Shown here piece after piece: positions 55,941 to 64,000 of a stretch of 64,000 bases of DNA. The translations under genes and the position numbers were made by a program. Source of the DNA: Rhizoclosmatium globosum (taxonomy: Eukaryota > Chytridiomycota > Chytridiomycetes > Chytridiales > Chytriomycetaceae); the NCBI GenBank assembly GCA_002104985.1, contig MCGO01000002.1, positions 124,001 through 188,000 of the forward strand, given 5' to 3'. Every line of letters starts with the position of its first letter. Within the stretch, counting starts at the first letter, position 1. A model generated the notes under the pieces. It was not told where the DNA came from. It searched no databases and saw only the letters and a program-made list of their open reading frames with translations.

Positions 55941-55947
55941 CCGCCAT
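55941..55947. repeat. Target-site duplication, right copy
   Basis: CCGCCAT, the partner of 55375-55381. Confidence 0.85.
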
Positions 55948-57119
55948 CTAATGAAATGTCCCATGCCGCCACGCCACGTAGTCCCAAACAACCAGCAAAC
56001 TGACTTTTTACAGTTATAGAGAGCGCATTGTCATACGAAATGTACTGCATGGTAGCCTTATTGAATAACCAAGGCGTTTGTGTATAAGAATCATATTTGG
56101 ATACGAAACTCGCTGTGGTATCATTTAGAAACTTCAAAATCTGTAAATAAGTATATGTTGCAGACGCTTGTTGTGTGACTGATTTTCGAACAAATGCTGT
56201 TTCGTTTGTTGCGGCATTGTTCGCCATTGATTCTGTTACGAAAGTTCCTCTTCCGTAGCTGAAAGTAGCGTTTAAAAAAGATTGATTTAAATAAGAATTG
56301 CTCACAATGCAAGGCCGAGTACGATCTTATTCGAAGGGAACCCTGCAAGTTGCCACGTCAAAATAGCATCCGCAACGCTGCCTGGATTCTTCCGACTTGA
56401 ATCCACTTGTAGTGGAGCGTTAGGTCCTGAAATAGAATTCCACTGGCCGTTGATATCGTAAGCCATAACCATCACAAAATCCACAACAGCAGCCAACTCA
56501 ACCAACGACATTCCAACAAACGGCGTGATTCCAACGCATACAGAAATCAAAGACTTGCTTCCTAAGCTAGCCCGTAACCCTTTCAAAAACACGAGATAGT
56601 TTGTGGTATCTTCTTTTCGAAACACAGTTCCATTCGCACCATTTGCGTTCCCTGGCCATTCCCAATCAATTTCAATGCCATCGAGTCCATAAGAAGTCAC
56701 AACTTGTTTTAAAGACTTGATTGTGTTATTTCTGCCAGTGGAAGTTGAGAATACATCTGAGAACGGTGTCAGGCCCCATCCACCCACTGCCAATGAGACT
56801 TTTGCGCCACGTGTATGAGCCGTATTTATGAAGGAAGGTGTCAGGCTTTCTGGAACAAGGACTGTTCCGTTTTTCGCGAGGTTTGCAAACGCGAAATGAA
56901 CATTGGTAACCAGATTGAAATCAATGGATGTAACAGAAAATGCAGACCAGTCTGTCACATATGCTATAACAAGCTTAGAAGGGTTTGCTGCATATACTAG
57001 TGTTGCAAGTAGAATGGACAATAGGAACGGATTCATTTTGTAATGAACAATACGAAGCAATGTGAGATTTACTTCTTTTATTATAACTGAATAACGGAAA
57101 TTTTGGCTCTTCTGTGAGT

Positions 57120-58526
57120 TCAATCTGAGCTCAATTGTCCGAGTCTTGGAAATGGTTCAAACATGTCCTGCACATTTCTGTTCAAGACTCTTAATTTACT
57201 TGCTTTACAAACGGCCACGTTAGTAAGTCCTCCAAAGCATCTCAACGAATTAGGACAATCGCCATCACTCTGACACAAAGAATGGCATGCTGTGTTGGCC
57301 TCCGTCCAGTTTGACCCACATCTGGACGTTGCATCAGAAAGTGGCTTGCTTTTAGGAATAGGAATGTGTGCTGGAGTAGCTGTATTACAAGTGTGGATTC
57401 CCTTTAGGTAGGGAAGCAACAATCCATTATCAAGCGACACGTCCCACATTCCGATTCCCAACAATCCAGTACAAGCTGCGTAGTTTGTTTTCGCCCAAAT
57501 AGAATTCGCGTCATCGAATGATACATATTCGTTTGAACTGGCAAGGTAAGTCCAAGGAGTGCTTGTTGCGGTGTCATATTTGTACGGTGCACTATCCAGT
57601 AGTCGAAGAATTTGTGTAAAGCTGTAGATACTTGCTTCGTAGTTTTGGTTTACAGTTTCTGCCTCATTGTTTGGCTTGTTGTTGGCCATCGAGTGCATAA
57701 CTTTAACGCCTCTTCCGTAACTACATTTCAAGAGTTAAGCCGTCATATCTCAAGTCAAATGGAATATATCTTACAATGGAACACCAAGCACAATCTGGTT
57801 GTAAGGAAACCGTGCTTTACGCCAATTTTGAACACTTCCTTTCACATCAATCGGGCTGTTTCCACTCTTGTCTTCCAACGGCGCATTTGGTGCCGTGATA
57901 CTGTTCCAAGAGCCATTGATGTCATACGCCATGATAAAAATGAATGACAAGACTTTCGCAAACTCCGACGCATCTTTGACATAATTTCCATCTTTTCCAA
58001 TAAAAGGGAAAACGTTTGTACACGCAGATATCCAAGCGTTGGGCCCGAGTTTCTTTCGTAAAGCCACCAAGAATGCAAGATAATTGTCATAATCGTCTTT
58101 TTGTGGGAACTCCCAGTCGATATCAACACCATCAAGTCGATACTTTGAAATCACGTTTGCAATTGAGTTGATTGTAGTTTGTCTGACACTGGGAGTCACA
58201 GCCTTTTTGTATGCCTCCGATCCACCGTCACCGCCAATAGCTAAACTGATGACAGCTCCTCCTGCATGAACAGTATCGACTAGAGATGGGTTCAGCCCAG
58301 ATGGGATATTGACAGCCCCTTGCTCAGTTAATGTGGCGAATGAGTAGTGAACATTTGTCACGACAGTGTAGTCGATTTTCGACGCGTCGTAGCCACTCCA
58401 ATCCGTCAAGTATGCAACAACAATCTTTCCATCTGACTTAGTCTTGCCGTAAACGGCTGAAAGGAAGGAAACCAGCAGGAAGAACAACATGTGTTGAGAT
58501 TTACAATACTTGAGGGATTTACTCAA
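57120..58526 (-). CDS. Secreted GH18 chitinase with one C-terminal Cys-rich module
   Basis: Two exons, 57775-58526 and 57120-57720, with a 54-nt intron inside GVPFYGRG. The signal peptide most likely starts at the second Met (MLFFLLVSFLSAVYG, start 58490). The catalytic motif RLDGVDIDWEFP is complete (DxxDxDxE). The substrate-binding IMAYDINGSWNS and GMWDVSLDNG mark late beta strands. A six-Cys module RCGSNWTEANTACHSLC...DCPNSLRCF follows a short linker near residues 400-445, presumably binding chitin. The tail (SKLRVLNRNVQDMFEP) is shared in outline with the next chitinase. The middle gene of three tandem chitinases, the gene ends 84 bp before the start of the interrupted copy. Likely used in wall remodelling or in degrading chitin-rich substrates. 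Confidence 0.95.
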
Positions 58527-58600
58527 TCAATCTTAATGTTTGCCATTAATTAATATTTAATATTTAATGTTTTGAAGTTTTACAACAGATAGGTAAGAAG

Positions 58601-59959
58601 CTAAAAGCCGTAAGCGGATTCCGCTCCAACAATTTTTGGTTCGAGAATGTCTCTTATGTCCCGGTTGAATAAGCTGCTACAGACACCCACATTCAAGTCC
58701 TTATAGCATCTCAATGAATTAGGACAGTCAGCGTCATTGTTACATCGCGAATAACAGTTTGAGTTTGCGTCGTCCCATCCTCCTCCACATCGGGAATACG
58801 TGGCAGTAATCTGGTTTGGAACAGCTTGGTTTGATGATGTCTCAAAGTTCTGAGATTGATCGCAACTGTGAATTCCTTTCAAGGATGGTAACAGTTTGCC
58901 ACCATCTTTTGTGATGTCCCACATTCCAACACCAAGAAGTCCTGTACAAGCCGCGTAATTGACTTTGTACGCAATTGAAGTGGGGTCATCGAATGAAACG
59001 TACTCCTGAGACTCTTCGATGTAGGCCCATGGGGTTTGAGTTGCAGTATCGTATTTATACTGTCGCCCGCCAAGGATGGTAAGAATTTGTGTATAATCAT
59101 AAGAACTCTCGGTGGCTGACTTGTCAATTGTTCCTTGTTGGTTTGTGGCATCATTGTTTGCCATTGAATCTAGCACTTTAAGTCCCATTCCGTAGCTGAG
59201 AGTTTTCATTAGAAACAGCATAAGCAAGAATAACTCCAATACTTACAACGGTACCCCAAGTACCAACTTCTCGTACGGAAAGTTAGCTTGGTGCCAGTTC
59301 TCCACTGATTGCCAGACGTTATTTGCAGTGCTGTCTTTAAACGGCGCGTTCGGGCCCGTCACATCCGCCCAGCTTCCATTCATATCATAAGCCATAATAA
59401 AAACAAACGAAAGCACGTTTGCAAAGTCCGAGACGTCTTTCGAAGGTGCACCGTCTGATCCGGCGAACGCATTGATACCCACACACGCGGAAATCAGGAA
59501 ACTGTCTCCGAGGCTTTGACGGAGTTGTTTGAGGAACGCGTAAAAGTTGTCATGGTCTGCTGGATCCACAGGGAACTCCCAGTCAATGTCGATTCCGTCG
59601 AGTCGGTATTGCCAGACATGACTGGAAATCTCATTGACAGCAGCGCTAATTTTGTCTGGCGTCGATAGCGCGTTGTGGAAGGAAGCTGATCCAGTTGCTC
59701 CCCCAATTGCTAAGGTTATCTTGGCTCCTCCTTTGTGAACAGTTTCGACTACATCTACCAAGTTAGGTCCCTCGGGCAATATCAAGACATCGTTTTCCGT
59801 GAGAGTTGCAAAAGAGTAGTGAACGTGAGTCACAATTGAAAAGTCGATCTGACTTGCGCTGTAGGATCCCCAAGATGGCAAGTACGCGACTACAATTTTA
59901 CTGTCCACAGCATAACAGAGCCTAATAAATGCGAAGACGAGAAATACGGAAGGAAACAT
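58601..59959 (-). CDS. Secreted GH18 chitinase with one C-terminal Cys-rich module
   Basis: Two exons, 59247-59959 and 58601-59195, intron 51 nt at the same place as in its two neighbours (inside GVPFYGMG). The signal peptide is MFPSVFLVFAFIRLCYA. Catalytic motif YRLDGIDIDWEFP, SxGG region LAIGGATGS, IMAYDMNGSWAD, GMWDITKDGG. The Cys-rich module RCGGGWDDANSNCYSRC...DCPNSLRCY lies near residues 375-415. A longer open frame upstream of 59959 is ignored because it would bury the signal peptide. It is the most upstream of the three tandem copies; its start faces the SUZ-domain gene across 302 bp, so the two may share a bidirectional promoter. Confidence 0.95.
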
Positions 59960-60261
59960 TCGTGGGAGACTTTCGCCAAAAGGTGATTGACAGTAAATCA
60001 ATGTCTTTGAGCTTAAGTCATAGTGATGCAACCATTGCTGCGAATTCTGCAAGTTGGAATATATACGAATGGCAGAAGTGGTGTCAATAAATTCAAAACG
60101 CGCAATGTGGATAAGCGGAAACGCCAGCCTCAGGCTCCAATTGAGCTCGCATCTTTGCCCGTTAACAGAAGAGTGGCGCGTGGCATGCAGTACATTCTCT
60201 GCATTCGTGGAACAGGATGAATCACACAACAAAAAACAAAAACGACGATTCATATTGAACG
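59960..60261. other. Divergent promoter interval, 302 bp
   Basis: Separates the divergent starts of a chitinase (59959) and the SUZ-domain gene (60262). No repeats, RNA genes or conserved boxes recognised by eye. Confidence 0.4.
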
Positions 60262-61897
60262 ATGACAGACCCCCCTGCGGTCCCAGCGACCCGGCAGCGC
60301 AATGCATTTGATGATGATGATGTACGTTACTATACTGCCATACTACGCCCTACTTGTGTTAAGAGCTTAATCCTTGGTTTAGTGGGAGTCCTCGGCACCA
60401 GCACTTCTACCGCAAGCACCCGCCAATTCCAGCGCCCAACCAACATCCGAGCTGTCAGCCAATGCGTAAGTACTCTACAGCCTCCTTTACACCTTCTCCA
60501 TCCCTCGCACCCACTCACTCACTCAGTCGCAAACAAACAAACCGTTAACCACCTTCTCCCCAACCAGAACACCCTTCACCTTTGAAACATCCACCGCAAC
60601 CACCTTCAACTTTGCCCCACCGCCAAAGTTCAAAATCATGAAACGCGAACAACAACAACAACACCAACAACAAAACTCGCCGCAAATCGGAAAGCGCCTC
60701 GATTCAAACGTGTCGGCAACGTCAAAGGCGTCCGCGGACTCGTCGTCAACGCCGCCGACGCAGCACATTAGTCATCAACTGGAGCACTCGTCGGCGTCGT
60801 CGAGGACGTCGTCGCCGGCCGTCAAGGACAAGGACGCGGACGCCGAAGGACTCGAGAAGAAGGCGCAGGCGAAGGACGAGCAGTATCGCGAGGCGCGCCG
60901 TCGTATCATGGGCATTGAGAAGGACGATGATGAGGACGATGACGCGGGTGGGAAGGATGCGGGTGTCAACGAGATTACAAAGGGTGTTGCGAACACACGT
61001 TTGTTGTCGGATGTGGCTATTCTGGATAACCCTGTGTTGGAACGAATGCAGGATCCAGAGTACTCGCGAAGACCTGTGACTCCACCGGATTACCGAAGAG
61101 GGCCTGGGTATAATGGCTATGAATATGGGGGTGGAATGCAACCTGGTCGAATGCCATCAGGGCCTCCCTTAATTCCTGGTGCAGGAGCTGCGGTATGGGG
61201 ACCAGGGATTGGTGGAGCCCCAGTAGTTCCTCCAATGATTCAACCACCATTGAATCCTGCAATGCAGAATAATCCAAACCTGTACACATTCGCACAGTTG
61301 CAGATACAATATCAGCAACAACAACTCCTCGCACAACAGCAGCAGCAACAACAACAAGGAGCAGGAGTGTATGCAAATCAACCACAGCAATCATATCAAC
61401 GGCCTACATACCCGAATGCAACACCTCGGTATCATTCCCAACAGCAACAAGTCTCACCAACACATGGTGGATACCCACAACAAGCTCCTTCATTCCAAGG
61501 CTCGAAACGCTACTCTTCTCAAAGATCAGGAAGCAGCATAAGCACCACAAGCAGTGTTGGCTCTGACTATCAGCAGTATCAGCAGCAGCCAGGATATCCT
61601 TACCAACAACAACAGCAGCAACTATATAATCCGTCGCAACAGTATAACCCATCCTCGTATCAATACCAACAACAGCAACCGTATTACGGACAATACCAAC
61701 AACAACATCAAAACTCACAATCTCCGACCTCAGTTGATTTGTCTGCCAATGCTTTCCCGCCATTAGGGGGTGGCAATACTGCAGCTTCGGGTGGAAGTGG
61801 AAAGTCAACTCCAACCAAAATGCCTTCAAAGCAACCAAAACAAAACGGAGGAAAGCCATCCAACGCAGAATTTCGAGGCACGACTAGTCAAAAGTAA
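60262..61897 (+). CDS. SUZ-domain RNA-binding protein, Gln-rich
   Basis: Exons 60262-60321, 60383-60465 and 60568-61897; about 490 residues. Exon 1-2 junction gives DDDDWESS, an acidic DDWE motif common in fungal SUZ proteins. The SUZ domain runs from PPKFKIMKR to QYREARRRIMGIEKD (conserved KIMKR start and EARxRIxG end), with a low-complexity Ser/Thr insert between. The rest is disordered, with CAG/CAA-encoded poly-Gln tracts at 60640-60670, 61300-61360 and 61570-61700, Tyr/Pro-rich spacers, and a C-terminal NAFPPLGGG motif resembling those in Mkt1/Pbp1-linked or stress-granule proteins. Role presumably in mRNA regulation. Poly-Gln frames on the opposite strand are shadows. Confidence 0.88.
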
Positions 61898-62125
61898 AAT
61901 CAAAGAAAATGTGTGGGACCATGGGATTGTGTGTACTATTATGGTTTATGGGGTCCACACTAGGGGTTTCGTTTAACCGTGTAATTTTGTAGTTTGCTGA
62001 AGAAATAAAAACCAAAAGGAAGGGTACAATAATGTGCTATTTATGTTTTGGGACAAGCAGGGGTTTGAATTGAAATTGAGGAGAAAAAAATTTTGCTCAG
62101 GAATGGGTCCACCAAACGTTCAGGG

Positions 62126-63260
62126 TTACAAACTGTTGGCGTTCACAAGCGTCATTCCGCGAGCATCATATCTCGTTCCAGAGACTCCAATCTGCTTAAT
62201 AACGTCACGAATGGCTTTATCGTCCTCGGGAGTAATCTTCACATCGAGTGCGCCGAAATTCTCGTCCAAACGGGTTGAGCTCTTCGTTCCTGGAATCGGA
62301 ATCACGTTCGGGCCTTGGGCCATTACCCAAGCCAAAGTGAACTGCGATACAGTGCATCCTTTCTTGGTGGCGAGTTGAGTCAGAGCATCAACGAGCTCAA
62401 GGTTCTTTGTGAAGGCCTCGCCCTGGAAACGCGGGTTGTTGCGGCGGTAGTCACCCTCTTCGAAATCGTCGGGGGACTTGTAACGACCAGTGAGGAAACC
62501 TCTTCCGAGAGGAGAGTCTTTGTTTAAGGTGTCAGAGGTACGCGGACTGGAGGAGGGGGGACACTCACACGCGATGACAGCAATACCCAATTCGTTACAG
62601 GTCTCCAGAATTCCATTATCTTCAATGTCAGTAGTCCAGGGAGAGTATTCGACTTGGTACGCAGTGATGGGGTGGATCTTGTGTGCTCTGCGAATAGTTT
62701 CTGCACTCGCCTCGCTGAGACCCAGATATTTCACTTTTCCCTCCTTGACAAGTTCAGCCATAGCCTTGACCGTGTCTTCAATAGGGGTGTTTGGATCGAC
62801 TGCATATCAAAGAGTGGATGAGTTTCCATTTCAAACAAGTGCAGCAACGCATTACAAACACACACGCACCTCTGTGTTGGTAGTACAAGTCAATGGACTT
62901 CACGCCAAGGCGCTCAAGACTGGCCTCGCATGCAGCTCTTACGTAAGCCGGGGACGAGTCGAGGCCAAGCGGCAGTTTCGTGACAGGATCCCGCCGAATG
63001 CCAAACTTTGTTGCGAGGAACACGTTGTCGCGGGCGGCGGAGTTCTCGGCGAAGAAGCGGCCAATCAGGCGCTCGTTGTGTCCGATTCCGTACATGTCGG
63101 CCGTGTCCCAGAAGGTGCATCCAATTGCCACGGCGTGTTTGAGCGTGCCGAGGGAGGCCGCGTCGTCCGTGGATCCGTAGAATTCGGACATGCCCATGGC
63201 CCCGAATCCAAGCGCTGACACGTGGGGTCCGTTGCGCCCGAGCCGTACTTGCTTGCTCAT
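62126..63260 (-). CDS. Aldo/keto reductase (AKR13-like, YakC family)
   Basis: NADPH-dependent (alpha/beta)8-barrel oxidoreductase, 339 residues or nearly so. Exons 62870-63260, 62569-62799 and 62126-62517; introns 70 and 51 nt, both in phase. The N-terminus [25 protein letters not shown] is the AKR13 signature. The catalytic tetrad is visible: Asp and Tyr in [13 protein letters not shown], Lys in LATKFGIR, His in LYYQHR. Cofactor-binding elements near the C-terminus are [29 protein letters not shown] and [12 protein letters not shown] are characteristic barrel segments. It probably detoxifies carbonyl compounds. Divergent from the gene that begins at 63376 (115 bp between starts). Confidence 0.95.
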
Positions 63261-63375
63261 CTGGTTCCTTTAATGTTGTTTAATTTGTTATTTGAAATGG
63301 ACAATGTGGGCGGCACAGTCAACACCAACCGGCACACAGATTTGCATAACACTTGAACACAAACACAAGATTTAC

Positions 63376-64000
63376 AAATGAATGGACGCGTCGTTCCGAC
63401 TCAACTCCATGCTCTTGTAAGTCCGAACAACTTCTCTCGCTAAGTACTAATCAGGATTGATTGAAAGGTATGCAAGTCGCTATCGCATCAGAAGCGCCAG
63501 ATTATGAGCAACATATTCTGCGTGAGCCTCTGTCCTCTCTTCATGACTCTAACGTGTGCTTTGATTGGACAAGTCGTTCAAAACCTCCTCACAAAGATGT
63601 CCGGATCACCAAAAGGTTTAACTTGGGTAGATATTCCAGCGTCTTATGATTCTTTAAAAAATCAGACGTCTTATTCTGTTCAAACGTCACGGCCCAACGA
63701 GCTGATCTGGACTGGCCCATCACAGACTTGTCAAGCAGTTTACTTCCAGTTACAAATGCTTCCGTTGTTCCTGGTGCAAGAAATCCTGTAACACACGTCA
63801 ACTTTCTTCAGTTTTTAGACGTTTCATCGTCTGGACAAACTCCTACATTCTCATTAACATCAATCAAGCCTTGTGTATACCACTTTGGGAAACGATACAA
63901 AGAAACGAAGGGGTCAACCTATTCTCCAGACCCTATGATACCTGATTTGGCTTCTGTCCTCGTCTCAGATGCAACGTTTCAACAACAACCAAATGGTGGA
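63376..64000 (+). CDS. Unidentified spliced gene, 5' part only, cut by the right edge
   Basis: A short first exon (MNGRVVPTQLHAL, 63376-63414) ends at GTAAGT with acceptor TTGAAAG at about 63468. Two frames compete downstream: one reads MQVAIASEAPDYEQHILREP and ends near 63649, the other reads CVSLCPLFMTLTCALIGQVV and ends near 63791. A third frame (ITDLSSSLLPVTNASVVPG ... YHFGKRYKETK) is open from about 63660 to the edge. I cannot join them cleanly; a frame break or a further intron is involved. The first frame has a faint resemblance to Mediator subunit Med18 N-termini, too weak to name it. Confidence 0.4.

Larger units (their letters stand above)
54724..57036 (-). pseudogene. GH18 chitinase with three C-terminal Cys-rich modules, disrupted by a 559-bp insertion
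   Basis: Secreted endochitinase. Signal peptide MNPFLLSILLATLVYAA; exon 1 56307-57036 with active-site motif YGLDGIEIDWEWP (DxxExDxE; the second Asp of the usual DxxDxDxE is Glu), intron of about 48 nt, exon 2 from about 56258. The GH18 domain is cut after AWDISLDGG by the inverted-repeat element at 55382-55940. Its remainder (QLLPYLIGFYNN) resumes on the other side and is followed by three modules of the type RCGxxWxxANxxC...C..D.DCP....C near 55240-55120, 55080-54965 and 54910-54800. Removing the element and one target copy restores the frame exactly. A further one-base loss lies near 55083-55090 between modules 1 and 2. As it stands the transcript would give a truncated enzyme ending within the element (stop near 55796). 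Confidence 0.85.

Noticed and set aside
61300..61700. Simple-sequence CAA/CAG tracts as a separate repeat element
   Set aside because: They are coding poly-Gln runs within the SUZ-domain protein.
60638..61860. Long antisense frames rich in Val/Leu opposite the SUZ-domain gene
   Set aside because: They are the complement of CAG/CAA poly-Gln tracts.
1..64000. CRISPR array, tRNA or rRNA genes
   Set aside because: No regularly spaced identical repeats, no cloverleaf-like runs and no rRNA signatures were noticed; however, weak tRNA genes with introns could be missed by eye.

Overview
This is nuclear DNA of a fungus, most likely an early-diverging (chytrid-like) one. Almost every gene is split by short GT-AG introns, mostly 43-80 nt. 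There are two class I/II chitin synthases and three secreted GH18 chitinases. Several genes belong to families that I associate with animals and early-diverging fungi more than with yeasts: dynactin p50, DNA polymerase kappa, an HSDL2-type dehydrogenase, a PlsB/GPAM-type acyltransferase and a DIRS-class retrotransposon. The taxonomic call is an inference from gene content; no rRNA or other marker is present.

Layout. 1-9.3 kb (minus strand): plasma-membrane-type Ca2+-ATPase cut by the left edge, a GPI-type S1/P1 nuclease, a triose-phosphate/nucleotide-sugar transporter and dynamitin. 9.4-20.5 kb: four tandem paralogous cytochrome P450 genes, an HSDL2-like dehydrogenase on the opposite strand, a repeat-rich gap and a fifth, unrelated P450. 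20.6-26.3 kb: an apparently complete tyrosine-recombinase retrotransposon (PAT/Ngaro arrangement of split direct repeats, with gag, RT-RNase H and YR). It ends 28 bp before the start codon of an HSL-type alpha/beta hydrolase. 27.7-34.7 kb: ASNSD1-like asparagine synthetase, TOM40, an F-box protein and a class 3 lipase. 34.8-41.3 kb: two tandem chitin synthases. 41.4-49.2 kb (plus): DNA polymerase kappa, glycerol-3-phosphate acyltransferase and the SAGA subunit Sgf11. 49.3-54.7 kb (minus): a stand-alone M36-type propeptide protein, GSK3 kinase and DDX52/Rok1 helicase. 54.7-60 kb (minus): three tandem GH18 chitinases; the first is split by a 559-bp terminal-inverted-repeat element flanked by a 7-bp target duplication. 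60.3-64 kb: a SUZ-domain RNA-binding protein, an aldo-keto reductase and the start of an unidentified gene.

Functional themes. Cell-wall turnover is prominent (two synthases, three chitinases). The P450-dehydrogenase-P450-hydrolase stretch looks like an oxidative or secondary-metabolism neighbourhood into which the retroelement has landed. The rest is mostly housekeeping.

Quality caveat. About ten otherwise conserved genes each need one or more single-base shifts, nearly always one missing base and often in a short homopolymer, to read through conserved motifs. I treat these as probable assembly indels, not as decayed genes, and mark them gene by gene. Exon coordinates are hand-derived from splice signals and reading frame, so boundaries may be off by a base or a codon.
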